Below, one piece after another: positions 28,799 to 37,410 of a stretch of DNA of 64,000 bases (positions are counted from its first letter, which is position 1; every line of letters begins with the position of its first letter). The position numbers and the translations under genes are program-made. The notes under the pieces are model-generated. The model made no database searches. It was not told the origin of the DNA and was given only the letters and a program-made list of their open reading frames with translations. Location of the stretch: the NCBI RefSeq assembly GCF_900002405.1, contig NZ_LK995470.1, positions 1 through 64,000 of the forward strand, in the 5' to 3' direction. Origin of the DNA: Actinomyces succiniciruminis (GTDB lineage Bacteria > Actinomycetota > Actinomycetes > Actinomycetales > Actinomycetaceae).

Positions 28799-29901
28799 TT
28801 GGAACGCTGCCACTCAGCCTGCCGCAGCTCGAAGACCGGATTGTTCCGGAGCTCGAGACCGTCGAGACGCGCCTGCTTGAGGTCGTCAGCAGCGCTGACG
28901 CGACCATCAACCCGCCGACCTCCCACCTGGCGGCGGCCGGTGGGAAGCGGCTGCGCCCGGTGCTGACGCTGCTGACCGCCCAACTGGGCGACCCGGAGTT
29001 GGCCACGGGCGAGCAGGTGCGAGACGCCGGCGTTGCGGTAGAGCTGACCCACATCGCCACCCTGTACCACGACGACGTCATGGACGAGGCCCCGCTGCGG
29101 CGCGGCGCCCCGAGCGCACAGACCGTATGGGGCAACTCCGCCGCCATCCTCGCCGGCGACGTGCTGGTGGCGCGCGCCTCCCAGCTGGTGGCGGCGCTGG
29201 GACCGCAGGCGGTGCTGGCCCACTCCAAGACCTTTGAGCGGCTGTGCATGGGGCAGCTGCACGAGACCCTGCCGCGCCCCGCGGGCACCGATCCGGTGGC
29301 GCACTACCTGCAGGTGTTGGCGGACAAGACCGGTTCGCTGATCGCGGTCTCGGCCCGTTACGGTGCCATGCTGACCCGGGCGGGGGAGGCTACCGAGGCG
29401 ATCGTGGAGGCCTTCGGGGAGAAGATCGGCGTGGCCTTCCAGCTGGCCGACGACTGCATCGATCTGACCAGCGACGCCGCCACCACCGGCAAGACACCGG
29501 GCACAGACCTGCGGGAGGGCGTGGACACCATGCCGGTGCTGCTGCTGCGCCAGGCGCTTGCCGCCGGCGAGCTCGACGCCGCCGGACAGTCGATCCTGGC
29601 GACCCTGTCTAGCGCCGACCTGTCCGACGACGCGGTCCTGTCCGACGTCGTCGCCCAGCTTCGGGTGCACCCGGTGCTGAGCCGCACCCGGGAAATGGCG
29701 ACGCGCTGGGCGGACCAGGCGATCGCGGTGCTGAACGGACTGGAAGAGGCCGTGCTGGCCGGTACCAAGGATCGTCTGGATGCCACGGGCGTGACCGGAC
29801 CTGCGCGCGAGTCCGCCCTGGCCGACGCGCGGGAGCGGGCGGCGCTGGTGCACGACGGCATGGAGCAGTTCGCCCATCTGCTGGTGGACCGCGCCGCCTG
29901 A
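28795..29901 (+). CDS. Trans-polyprenyl diphosphate synthase (menaquinone side chain)
   Basis: This 368-aa isoprenyl synthase (GrcC/IspB/HepT group) elongates allylic diphosphates. The first Asp-rich motif is LYHDDVMDEA and the second is LADDCIDLTSD; GGKRLRPVL is the substrate-binding lysine/arginine segment. GTG 28795 overlaps the nuoN stop. Placement in the menJ-nuo message argues that the product feeds menaquinone rather than carotenoids or undecaprenyl phosphate; chain length cannot be read with confidence. Confidence 0.9.
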   Translation: MIGTLPLSLPQLEDRIVPELETVETRLLEVVSSADATINPPTSHLAAAGGKRLRPVLTLLTAQLGDPELATGEQVRDAGVAVELTHIATLYHDDVMDEAPLRRGAPSAQTVWGNSAAILAGDVLVARASQLVAALGPQAVLAHSKTFERLCMGQLHETLPRPAGTDPVAHYLQVLADKTGSLIAVSARYGAMLTRAGEATEAIVEAFGEKIGVAFQLADDCIDLTSDAATTGKTPGTDLREGVDTMPVLLLRQALAAGELDAAGQSILATLSSADLSDDAVLSDVVAQLRVHPVLSRTREMATRWADQAIAVLNGLEEAVLAGTKDRLDATGVTGPARESALADARERAALVHDGMEQFAHLLVDRAA

Positions 29902-30121
29902 TCCGTCTCACCGCACGGCCCGCAACGCCCCGCGTGCTCACCGACCTCGGCGAGCGGAGCGGCGGTGGCTGGTCAGGCGGGCGGGATGCACGCCACACCG
30001 CGGTCGGCGAACACCCGCATACACTTGGGCCGACCTAAGCGGCGCACCGCCCGGTGCGCGCCGGGGCCACCCACCCGCGGTCACCAGAAATCCCACCCGT
30101 TGTAACCAGGAACGAAGAGCA

Positions 30122-31609
30122 GTGAACGCACGCCCCCTCAATGTCGCCGTCATCGGAGCAGGCCCCGCCGGCATCTACGCCTCGGACATCCTGTCGAAGT
30201 CGGGCCTGGACGTGAACATCGACCTGTTCGAGCGCCTTCCCGCCCCTTATGGGCTGGTGCGCTACGGCGTTGCTCCGGACCACCCGCGCATCAAGCAGAT
30301 CATCGTGGCTCTTTACAAGATCCTCCAGCGCGGCGACATCCGGCTGATCGGCAATGTGGAGGTCGGCCGCGACATCAGCGTCGCCGAGCTGCACGAGCAC
30401 TACGACGCCCTGATCTTTTCCACCGGCGCCGACACCGACGCCCCCCTGGACATCCCCGGGATTGACGCGCCCGAGTCATACGGCGGCGCCGACTTCGTCT
30501 CCTGGTACGACGGTCACCCCGACCACCCGCGCAGCTGGCCGCTGGAGGCCCAGCAGGTCGCTGTTATCGGTGTCGGCAACGTCGCCCTGGACATCTCCCG
30601 CATCCTGGCCAAGCACGTGGAGGACCTGATGACCACGGAGATCCCGGCGAATGTGGCCGAGACCCTGGCGAAGTCCCCGGTCACCGACGTGCACGTATTC
30701 GGTCGCCGCGGCCCCGCCCAGGTGAAGTTCACCCCCCTGGAGCTGCGCGAACTCGGCAAGCAGCCCGACGTGGACGTCACCGTCGACGAGGAGGACTTCG
30801 AGTACGACGAGGGCTCCCGCGAGGCCCTGGCCGCCTCCAACCAGCAGCGGCAGGTGGTCAAGGCGCTGGAGAACTACGCCATGCAGGAACCCGAGGAGCT
30901 GACCGCCTCCCGCACCATCCACATCCACCTGTTCCAGGCGCCGGCCGCCATTCTCACCGACGACGCCGGGCATGTGCGCGCCCTGCGCACCGAACGCACC
31001 CGCCTCAACGGCGACGGCACCGTCTCCGGCACCGGCGAGTTCCGGGACTGGCCGGTGCAGGCCGTCTACCGCGCCGTCGGCTACGCCGGCAGCCCGATCG
31101 AGGGCCTGCCCTTCGACGCCGACCGTCACGTGATCCCCAACGCCGGCGGCCGCGTGCTCGGCGATGACGGTGAACCGCTCACCGGCATCTACGCCACCGG
31201 CTGGATCCGCCGCGGCCCGGTCGGCCTGATCGGCTCCACCAAGTCCGACGCCCAGGAGACGATCACGAACCTGGTCGCCGACGCCAACGCCGGCCTGCTG
31301 CACGCCACCACGGAGGACGAGTCCCAGGTCGGCCACGACGCCGTGCTGGCGCTGCTCGACTCCCGCGACGTGCCCTACACCACCTGGGAGGGCTGGGAGC
31401 TGCTGGACGCCTACGAACGCCACCTGGGGGAGGAGTACGGCGAGGTCACCGTCACTGGGGGCGAGTCCAAGCCGCGCGAGCGCGTCAAGGTCGTCGCCCG
31501 GGATGCCATGACCGCCATCTCCCGCAGCACCGAGGTGCCCGACGACCTCATCGGCCAGCCGGACCCCGACCGCGTGCCCGAGCGGGTTGCACACCGACTG
31601 CAGGACTAA
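30122..31609 (+). CDS. fprA: Ferredoxin-NADP+ reductase (FprA/adrenodoxin-reductase type)
   Basis: This 495-aa flavoprotein transfers electrons between NADPH and ferredoxin. The N-terminal FAD motif VAVIGAGPAGIYASDIL lies at residues 4-20, the NADP motif VAVIGVGNVALDISRIL in the middle, followed by VHVFGRRGPAQVKFT. The C-terminal region contains GWIRRGPVGLIGSTKSDA, a family hallmark. GTG 30122 lies 4 bases after a weak GAAGAG site. It stands alone 220 bp after the nuo operon. Confidence 0.9.
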   Translation: MNARPLNVAVIGAGPAGIYASDILSKSGLDVNIDLFERLPAPYGLVRYGVAPDHPRIKQIIVALYKILQRGDIRLIGNVEVGRDISVAELHEHYDALIFSTGADTDAPLDIPGIDAPESYGGADFVSWYDGHPDHPRSWPLEAQQVAVIGVGNVALDISRILAKHVEDLMTTEIPANVAETLAKSPVTDVHVFGRRGPAQVKFTPLELRELGKQPDVDVTVDEEDFEYDEGSREALAASNQQRQVVKALENYAMQEPEELTASRTIHIHLFQAPAAILTDDAGHVRALRTERTRLNGDGTVSGTGEFRDWPVQAVYRAVGYAGSPIEGLPFDADRHVIPNAGGRVLGDDGEPLTGIYATGWIRRGPVGLIGSTKSDAQETITNLVADANAGLLHATTEDESQVGHDAVLALLDSRDVPYTTWEGWELLDAYERHLGEEYGEVTVTGGESKPRERVKVVARDAMTAISRSTEVPDDLIGQPDPDRVPERVAHRLQD

Positions 31610-31682
31610 CTCGTCGCCGGGGCGGTAGGCTGTGCCGCTCAGGCCTGTTGTCCAGGCGCCAACCAGAGAAAGGCAGCCTCCC

Positions 31683-32798
31683 ATGCGCATCGGCGTCCCC
31701 ACCGAGGTCAAGGATCACGAGTATCGCGTCGCGCTCACGCCGGCAGGTGTGGACACGTTGGTGCGCCACGGGCATGAGGTGACCGTGCAGGCCGGCGCCG
31801 GGCTGGGCGCCGGCATCACCGATGCGGATTACCTCGACGCCGGCGCGGACATCGCCGCCGAGGCGGCCGCCGTCTGGGGCGACGCCGAAATGATCCTCAA
31901 GGTCAAGGAGCCGGTTCCGGCCGAGTTCGGCTACCTGCGGGACGGCCTACTGCTGTTCACCTATCTGCACCTGGCCGCCGACCGCGCGCTCACCGAGGCC
32001 CTGCTGGCGAAGCGGGTCACCGCCGTCGCCTATGAGACGGTCGCCACCGACGACGGCGGTCTGCCGCTGCTCGCCCCCATGTCCGAGATCGCGGGGCGGC
32101 TCGGGGCACAGGTCGGCGCAGACGCCCTGCTCGCCCCTAACGGCGGCTCCGGCGTGCTGCTGGGCGGCGCCGCGGGCGTGCGCCGCGGCAACGTCGTCGT
32201 CCTCGGCGGTGGCACCGCCGGCCTGGCCGCCGCCCGCGTGGCGGCCGGCATGGGTGCGGACGTCACCGTCATGGACGTCAACCCGGTCCGCATGCGCCAG
32301 ATCGACGAACTGACCGGCGGGACGGTCCGCACGCGCTTCTCCACCCCGCTGGATGTGGCCGGTGCGGTGGCCGACGCCGACCTCGTCATCGGGGCCGTGC
32401 TCGTCCCCGGTTCTCGCACCCCCAGACTGGTGACCCACGCGATGGTCCAGGCGATGCGCCCGGGCTCGGTGCTCGTGGACATCGCCATCGATCAGGGCGG
32501 GTGCTTCGAGGACTCCCACGTCACCACCCACTCCGAGCCCACTTACGAGGTGGACGGCAAGATCTTCTACGCCGTCGGCAACATGCCCGGGGCCGTGTCC
32601 TACACCTCGACCTACGCACTGACCAACGCGACCCTGCCCTACGCCGTCGCCCTGGCGGACAACGGCTGGCGCGACGCGTGCCGGCAGCGGTCCGACCTCG
32701 CCCGCGGCCTGGCCACCCACGCCGGCGCCCTGTACACGGCCGGCGTCGGTCTGGCCCTGGACCTCGACGTCGCCGACGTGGCCACTGTGCTGGCCTGA
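31683..32798 (+). CDS. ald: Alanine dehydrogenase
   Basis: This 371-aa NAD-dependent enzyme interconverts L-alanine and pyruvate plus ammonia. The N-terminus MRIGVPTEVKDHEYRVALTP carries the substrate-site residues. The family signature follows in the middle, with the NAD Rossmann motif VVLGGGTAGLAAARVAAGMG, and the catalytic region ends with AVGNMPGAVSYTSTYALTNA. ATG 31683 follows GAGAAAGG. It could serve nitrogen assimilation or NADH balance under low oxygen; no regulator is adjacent. Confidence 0.93.
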   Translation: MRIGVPTEVKDHEYRVALTPAGVDTLVRHGHEVTVQAGAGLGAGITDADYLDAGADIAAEAAAVWGDAEMILKVKEPVPAEFGYLRDGLLLFTYLHLAADRALTEALLAKRVTAVAYETVATDDGGLPLLAPMSEIAGRLGAQVGADALLAPNGGSGVLLGGAAGVRRGNVVVLGGGTAGLAAARVAAGMGADVTVMDVNPVRMRQIDELTGGTVRTRFSTPLDVAGAVADADLVIGAVLVPGSRTPRLVTHAMVQAMRPGSVLVDIAIDQGGCFEDSHVTTHSEPTYEVDGKIFYAVGNMPGAVSYTSTYALTNATLPYAVALADNGWRDACRQRSDLARGLATHAGALYTAGVGLALDLDVADVATVLA

Positions 32799-32849
32799 AG
32801 ACGGCCCGTTCCCAGCAAGGCCACAGCGAGTGTTCATACACTCGTCGAC

Positions 32850-33713
32850 ATGACCAGCACGAACCACCACAACGGACTTAAAACGGCGGTCCTCATGGGG
32901 GGACTGTGGGGGTTGCTGCTCCTGATCGGCTGGCTGCTGGCGCGCGGCACCGGCTCGAGCGTATGGCTGCTGCTCATGCCCGCGATCGGGGTAGTGCAGA
33001 CGGCATACTCCTACTGGAACTCCGACAAGCTTGCGGTGCGCTCCATGGGCGCCATTGAGGTCAGTGAGGCGCAGCAGCCGGTCATGTACGCCGTCGTGCG
33101 TGAGCTGTCCACGGCGGCGGGACAGCCCATGCCGCGCCTGTACGTGGCGCCGACCATGAGCCCGAACGCCTTCGCCACCGGCCGTGACCCGCAACATGCC
33201 GCCGTTTGCTGCACCCAGGGCATCCTCCAGCTACTCAACCAGCGGGAGCTGCGCGGGGTGCTCGGCCACGAGCTGTCCCACGTGTACAACCGGGACATCC
33301 TCACCGGTTCGATCGCCGCCGGCATCGCCGGGGTCATCTCCTCGATCGCCACCGGCATCATGTGGTTCGGCGGGGGCCGGGACCGGCGCGACTCCAACGC
33401 GCTCGTCCTGCTCCTGCTGGCGCTGCTGGCTCCGCTGGCGGCCAGCCTGACCCAGTTCGCAGTCTCCCGCACCCGCGAGTACGACGCCGACCACGACGGC
33501 GCGGTCCTGACCAACGATCCGCTGGCCCTGGCCAGTGCGCTGCACAAGCTGGAGACGGGCGTGGCCGCCGCGCCCATGCCGCAGGACCCGCGCCTGGAGC
33601 CGGTCAGCGCCATGATGATCGCCAACCCCTTCGGCGGGGTGCGAAACCTGTTCGCCACCCACCCGCCGATGGCGCAGCGCATCGCCCGCCTGGAGCGGAT
33701 GGCCGGCTATTGA
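32850..33713 (+). CDS. htpX: HtpX-like M48 membrane zinc metalloprotease
   Basis: This 287-aa membrane protease of the HtpX family takes part in membrane protein quality control. Two N-terminal helices (about residues 12-50), the zinc motif HELSHV (about residues 140-145), two further helices (about 155-210) and the third zinc ligand region REYDADHDGA are present. The C-terminal HPPMAQRIARLE is typical. It lies close to ald and in the wider neighbourhood of menJ and the polyprenyl synthase, as in mycobacteria. Confidence 0.9.
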   Translation: MTSTNHHNGLKTAVLMGGLWGLLLLIGWLLARGTGSSVWLLLMPAIGVVQTAYSYWNSDKLAVRSMGAIEVSEAQQPVMYAVVRELSTAAGQPMPRLYVAPTMSPNAFATGRDPQHAAVCCTQGILQLLNQRELRGVLGHELSHVYNRDILTGSIAAGIAGVISSIATGIMWFGGGRDRRDSNALVLLLLALLAPLAASLTQFAVSRTREYDADHDGAVLTNDPLALASALHKLETGVAAAPMPQDPRLEPVSAMMIANPFGGVRNLFATHPPMAQRIARLERMAGY

Positions 33714-33744
33714 ATCCGGCTGCAACCCGTTTGGGGGCGGCTGC

Positions 33745-34515
33745 TCAGGACTGCGGGGCGCCCAGGCAGAAGACGAACTGGTTGTCGCTGAGCAACTTGC
33801 TCGTGTCGCCTGCCGTGTCGAACATGAAGGAGGTCAGGTTCCACTTGTACCAGAAGGAGTAGGCGTCCTCATCCACGCCCGCGGCCGTGCAGGCGTCCTC
33901 GTCGCCCGCCATCAGCCCCAGGTCGGAGTCGGCGACGTCGGTAAGTGCCTTCAGTACCGGGTAGGTGCCGCTGGTGCACTCCGAAACGGTGGCATCCTGC
34001 GTAGCGTCGTCAATGCGCAGGCAGTCGCCCTCCTGAACCTCGATCAACGAAGCGCTCGGGTCCTCGTCAACGCCGATCAGGCATAGATCCTGGTAAGTGG
34101 TGGTTGTTCCCGGCACGGTCGTGCAATCTGCACCGGCAGCGGCGGTGACCCTGTAGGCGGCATCCTCAGAGTCACAGTCAGCGACGTAGACGTGGCCCAG
34201 TTCCTTCACCTCCGGGTCCTCGATGCACTGCCCGGCGGTGGCCTGTGCTGCCGGGACAGGCCGGTCTTGCGATGCCGCGCTGACGATGATGCCGACGCCG
34301 ATGCCGGCGGCGACAACGATGGCGGCCACCACAGCAATGACGAGGACTAGGGGACTGCGGCGCTTGCGTTGAGGCTGTTCGGGTTGCATCGGCATCGGGA
34401 CACCCGGTGTCTGCGCCGCCATGTTGGGCTGCGGCTGATGGGACGGCGCTGGGGCGTGCTTGCTTGGAGGGACGGATCGCTGATCGGGACGGTAAGGGGG
34501 CTTAGGTTGCGACAT
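33745..34515 (-). CDS. Membrane-anchored hypothetical protein with cysteine-containing extracytoplasmic domain
   Basis: This is a 256-aa protein. Residues 1-52 are Pro/Gln-rich and disordered, residues about 54-80 form a membrane helix (LVLVIAVVAAIVVAAGIGVG), and the rest is an acidic outer domain with about seven cysteines in pairs suited to disulfides, ending in WNLTSFMFDTAGDTSKLLSD and QFVFCLGAPQS. The layout resembles the LppU-like hypothetical proteins of actinobacteria. Convergent with htpX. No function is assigned. Confidence 0.75.
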   Translation of the reverse strand: MSQPKPPYRPDQRSVPPSKHAPAPSHQPQPNMAAQTPGVPMPMQPEQPQRKRRSPLVLVIAVVAAIVVAAGIGVGIIVSAASQDRPVPAAQATAGQCIEDPEVKELGHVYVADCDSEDAAYRVTAAAGADCTTVPGTTTTYQDLCLIGVDEDPSASLIEVQEGDCLRIDDATQDATVSECTSGTYPVLKALTDVADSDLGLMAGDEDACTAAGVDEDAYSFWYKWNLTSFMFDTAGDTSKLLSDNQFVFCLGAPQS

Positions 34516-34598
34516 GGCAACGACTGTAGAAGGTGTTCGGTGCTTGTGGGACTAGACGTGGCGCCCGCGTCGCTGTGAGCAGGGTCCTACGGTGGCGA

Positions 34599-34629
34599 TT
34601 GGCGCGCGCCGCCGTCGGCTTGCTATCCT
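34599..34629 (+). promoter_or_regulatory. Putative sigma-A promoter of tRNA-Tyr
   Basis: TTGGCG at 34599-34604 and TATCCT at 34624-34629 are separated by 19 bp, with an extended -10 TGC just upstream of TATCCT. It lies 60 bp before tRNA-Tyr and in an otherwise gene-free stretch. Confidence 0.45.
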
Positions 34630-34689
34630 TCCACGGCACCGAGCGAGGACGTGAGGCCGTGAGAACGGCCCACGGCGAGCGCGGAGCCC

Positions 34690-34774
34690 GGCGGGTTGCC
34701 CGAGCGGCCAATGGGAGCTGACTGTAAATCAGCCGCAGTATGCTACGGGGGTTCGAATCCCTCACCCGCCACCA
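34690..34774 (+). tRNA. tRNA-Tyr (GTA)
   Basis: This is a complete class II tRNA. The acceptor GGCGGGT pairs with ACCCGCC, the anticodon loop CTGTAAA carries GTA, a long variable arm follows, the T arm has GGTTCGAATCC, and the CCA end is encoded. First of three tRNA genes in a row, ahead of rpmG. Confidence 0.95.
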
Positions 34775-34853
34775 TGGTTGCGGCGTTTGCGCGCACGCAG
34801 TCAGACCCGCCCGCAAGGCGGGGCCGCGGTGAGCGAAGCCACGGCGAACGGAG

Positions 34854-34883
34854 TTGCATGTGCGAATCCGATCTGCCTAAAGT
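34854..34883 (+). promoter_or_regulatory. Putative promoter of tRNA-Thr
   Basis: TTGCAT at 34854-34859 and TAAAGT at 34878-34883, 18 bp apart, end 10 bp before the tRNA-Thr gene. Good spacing and position for a sigma-A promoter. Confidence 0.5.
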
Positions 34884-34893
34884 TCCGCTCGTT

Positions 34894-34966
34894 GCCCCGA
34901 TAGCTCAGTCGGTAGAGCGTCTCCATGGTAAGGAGAAGGTCAAGGGTTCGAATCCCTTTCGGGGCT
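34894..34966 (+). tRNA. tRNA-Thr (GGT)
   Basis: The acceptor GCCCCGA pairs with TCGGGGC. The anticodon stem TCTCC/GGAGA encloses loop ATGGTAA with anticodon GGT. The CCA end is not encoded. Confidence 0.95.
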
Positions 34967-35006
34967 CTGATACTGCGGGGGCCTACGGGCCCCTGACGTG
35001 TCATCT

Positions 35007-35080
35007 GGCGAGGTAGCTCAGCTGGTTAGAGCGCACGACTCATAATCGTGAGGTCGAGGGTTCGAGTCCCTCCCCCGCTA
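35007..35080 (+). tRNA. tRNA-Met (CAT), probably elongator
   Basis: The anticodon stem CACGA/TCGTG encloses loop CTCATAA with anticodon CAT. The D arm GCTCAGCTGGTTAGAGC and T arm GAGGGTTCGAGTCCCTC are intact. The acceptor GGCGAGG against CCCCGCT has a G-T at the end and an A5-C68 mismatch. It lacks the initiator features, so elongator Met is most likely; tRNA-Ile2 with a modified CAT is the alternative. Upstream of rpmG, as in many actinobacteria. Confidence 0.9.
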
Positions 35081-35138
35081 CGCAAGTTCGAGCATGGCAC
35101 CCCAAGGGCCGCTCGAGGATCACTGAGAGGAGAGTTAC

Positions 35139-35306
35139 GTGGCTAAGTCCAGCGACGTTCGCCCCAAGATCACTCTGGCGTGCTCGGAGTGCAAGGAGCG
35201 CAACTACATCACCAAGAAGAACCGCCGGAACACCCCGGACCGGCTGTCTCTGTCCAAGTTCTGCCCGCGCTGCGGCAAGCACACGGAGCACCGCGAGACC
35301 CGCTGA
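35139..35306 (+). CDS. rpmG: 50S ribosomal protein L33
   Basis: This 55-aa protein of the large ribosomal subunit is a zinc-ribbon form of L33, with CSEC near the N-terminus and CPRC near the C-terminus. The sequence [20 protein letters not shown] is typical. GTG 35139 follows GAGAGGAGAG. It is followed by a strong hairpin at 35332-35362. Confidence 0.95.
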   Translation: MAKSSDVRPKITLACSECKERNYITKKNRRNTPDRLSLSKFCPRCGKHTEHRETR

Positions 35307-35331
35307 TCATGGCGGCGCCCCGCGCGCACAC

Positions 35332-35362
35332 AGGCCCCGACGACTCCAGGTCGCCGGGGCCT
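35332..35362 (+). terminator. Terminator-like hairpin after rpmG
   Basis: AGGCCCCG at 35332-35339 pairs with CGGGGCCT at 35355-35362, with an inner CGAC/GTCG stem and a TCCAG loop. Only a weak T-rich tail (TGCTGT) follows. Its position 26 bp after the rpmG stop suits an intrinsic terminator and argues against the next gene starting right after rpmG. Confidence 0.6.
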
Positions 35363-35410
35363 TGCTGTACCCCTACGACGGCGACTCCGGCTGCCGTGAC
35401 GGCCGCGGAC

Positions 35411-36244
35411 ATGGCCGCTGTGATAGCGCGCGTGCTCATGCGCGCAGCGCCGACCCCTGGGCGCGAGGCGGTCGCAACCGCCCGGTCCGCGCCGTGGTCC
35501 CGTGCAACCGGCGCGGCGCAGCAGCTCCTGCCCGCAGTCCTGGCACTGGGGCGGCTGAGTGAGCACCTGGTGCGCAGCGGCATCTGCGAATCGGATAGCG
35601 CCGGGCAGTGGCCGCCGGAGCGCCCCATGGTGACGGGCGCGGCCGGCCTCATCCATCGCCGCTGTCGGACCACCCCGGTCGGCACCCAGGCTCCCGACGA
35701 TCGTACGCAGGAGCCGGGTGCCGGCGTCGCCGAGATCGGCCTTCGGCGAACTGCCCGCGGCGGCTGGGAACTGCTGCAGGGGGTGGTCGTCGTCCGCGAC
35801 GCCGGACCCGCCTGGCCCGCCGGCGCCCGTGTGACCCACGATCTCGCCCGCCGCACACCGCCGACCGCCTCTTCCTTCCGCACCGGTCCGCACCCGCCGG
35901 ATGTCGACACCGACTCGGTGCCCCGTGACGCCGATACACCCGGGTCCCTAACCCTCACGGCTGCGGATGTGCGCGCCTGGGCCGACGCCACCGGGGACCA
36001 CAACCCCATCCACCTCCAGCTCGGTGCCGCCCACCGAGCCGGGCTGGCGGTGGGGGAGCAGGAGCTCGTCGCACACGGCTTGCTGCTGGGCGCACTCAGC
36101 CTCGCCCTCGCTCCCACGACCGGCGTCGTCGACCTGCGCTTCCCGGTGCCCGCCGCACTGTCGGTCGACGGGGTTGCCCGACTCGGTGTCCTCCCCGCCG
36201 GCAGCCTCACCATCGCCGGGCGCACCGTGCTGGTGCGGCGCTGA
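35411..36244 (+). CDS. MaoC/hotdog-fold dehydratase-like protein
   Basis: This is a 277-aa reading from ATG 35411; ATG 35309 in the same frame would add 34 low-complexity residues but lies before the rpmG terminator. The C-terminal third is a MaoC-type hotdog domain with the hydratase segment ADATGDHNPIHLQLGAAHRA, including the catalytic Asp and His. The N-terminal part is a weaker second domain, as in two-domain HadA/FAS1-type dehydratases. In mycobacteria rpmG is followed by hadA and hadB; this looks like a fused or reduced descendant. It may act on beta-hydroxyacyl thioesters, but the substrate is unknown. Confidence 0.65.
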   Translation: MAAVIARVLMRAAPTPGREAVATARSAPWSRATGAAQQLLPAVLALGRLSEHLVRSGICESDSAGQWPPERPMVTGAAGLIHRRCRTTPVGTQAPDDRTQEPGAGVAEIGLRRTARGGWELLQGVVVVRDAGPAWPAGARVTHDLARRTPPTASSFRTGPHPPDVDTDSVPRDADTPGSLTLTAADVRAWADATGDHNPIHLQLGAAHRAGLAVGEQELVAHGLLLGALSLALAPTTGVVDLRFPVPAALSVDGVARLGVLPAGSLTIAGRTVLVRR

Positions 36245-36250
36245 GCGGAC

Positions 36251-36907
36251 TCAGTGCGCCGGCGCGGACCACAGGTTGGTCCAGGTGACGCCCAGGTGGG
36301 CCAGCAGGCGCCGCAGCAGCGGCAGAGAGATGCCCACCACGCCGTGCGGATCCCCCTCGACGCCGTCGATGAAGGCGCCGCCCAGGCCGTCGATGGTGAA
36401 TGCGCCCGCGCACCACAGAGGCTCCCCGGAGGCGATGTAGGCGTCGATCTCGGCGTCGCTGGGGGAGCCGAAGTGCACGATCGTGGAGGACACGCCCTCG
36501 ACGGTGGCGGCATCGCGTGCGCGCACCAGGCTGTGACCGGTGTGCAGGGTGCCGCTGCGGCCGCGCATCGTCAGCCAGCGTTCGCGGGCCCGCTGCGCTG
36601 TGCCGGGCTTGCCGACCACCGCGCCATCGATCTCCAGCATGGAGTCGCAGCCGACCACCACCAGGTCCGGGTCCGCCTCCGCCGCGGCGGGCGGGAGGGC
36701 ATCGGCCACGTCCAGCGCCTTGGCCCGCGCCAGCGCCTGCACCTGCTCGGCGGGCGTGGGGGCGGGAGCGTCGGCGGCCGCGTGGGCGTCGGCGAGTTCG
36801 GCCAGGACGCGGGGTTCGTCGACGTCCGAGACCCGCACTTGCGGATCGACGCCGGCCGCGCGCAGGGTGGCCAGCCGACCGGTGGACTGAGATGCCAGAA
36901 CAAGCAC
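36251..36907 (-). CDS. maf: Maf-family nucleoside triphosphate pyrophosphatase
   Basis: This 218-aa house-cleaning enzyme hydrolyses non-canonical or modified nucleotides and is linked to septum control in Bacillus. The N-terminus LVLASQSTGRLATLRAAGV is the Maf signature, followed by a DVDEP segment, AKALDVA and VGCDSMLEIDG with the catalytic Asp, and GKPGTAQRARERW. GTG 36907 puts the signature at residue 3; longer upstream frames run into the repeat region and are rejected. Convergent with the hotdog gene, 6 bp apart. Confidence 0.88.
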   Translation of the reverse strand: MLVLASQSTGRLATLRAAGVDPQVRVSDVDEPRVLAELADAHAAADAPAPTPAEQVQALARAKALDVADALPPAAAEADPDLVVVGCDSMLEIDGAVVGKPGTAQRARERWLTMRGRSGTLHTGHSLVRARDAATVEGVSSTIVHFGSPSDAEIDAYIASGEPLWCAGAFTIDGLGGAFIDGVEGDPHGVVGISLPLLRRLLAHLGVTWTNLWSAPAH

Positions 36908-37014
36908 GGGCTCAAGCCTAGATGAGTAAGTCAGGGGTGTGGTTCGTGACCGTAGGGCGTAGTACGGGAGCGTCGGGGCAAGCCCTGGTGTCTGCGTGCG
37001 CGGCTGCCGACCCG

Positions 37015-37134
37015 CCCGTTGGACCCCCTGTTCCCCCGTTGGACCGCCGTAGCCGCCGGTTACAGCGGTCCAACGGGGCGTGGGCAGTCCAAGGGGGCGT
37101 GGGCGGTCCAAGGGGGCGTGGGCGGTCCAACGGG
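37015..37134. repeat. Mirror-type array of CCCGTTGGACC sites, 19-20-bp period
   Basis: Two forward sites CCCGTTGGACC start at 37015 and 37035. Four reverse sites (GGTCCAACGGG, AGTCCAAGGGG, GGTCCAAGGGG, GGTCCAACGGG) start at 37067, 37086, 37105 and 37124. The reverse part is an almost perfect 19-bp tandem repeat with linker GGCGTGGGC. The design (forward copies, centre, reverse copies, two helical turns apart) is the same as at 2257-2411 although the sequence differs. Confidence 0.75.
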
Positions 37135-37371
37135 CCGGTGCCAGACCCACAGGGGCAAGCCCCGTGGCATTTTCACGCCACCCGTGATACCCCGAAAGCC
37201 TCACTCCATCCCACACACCACGACAACACCACCACGCCAACACCACCCCGACTAACGCAACACGAACTAGCGCCGGTCTGCACGCAAGGGTGATCCGAGC
37301 GGACTCGGCTGACCGCCGTTTTCCCCTGGAAATACGCGGAAGTGGTTTCGCGGCCCGAATCCGGTGACATC

Positions 37372-37410
37372 GCTCCAGTGTGCAACGAGGCCCTCGTTGC
37401 ACACTGGAGC
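37372..37410. repeat. 39-bp perfect palindrome inside a larger inverted repeat
   Basis: GCTCCAGTGTGCAACGAGG at 37372-37390, a single C, then the exact complement at 37392-37410. Less perfect matching continues outward on both sides (GGGCCGC and TCCGC-TTCC blocks) to about 37320 and 37460. Such a long perfect dyad could extrude as a cruciform or fold as a 19-bp RNA stem, although a one-base spacer would force some unpairing at the tip. No T run follows on either strand. Confidence 0.85.
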
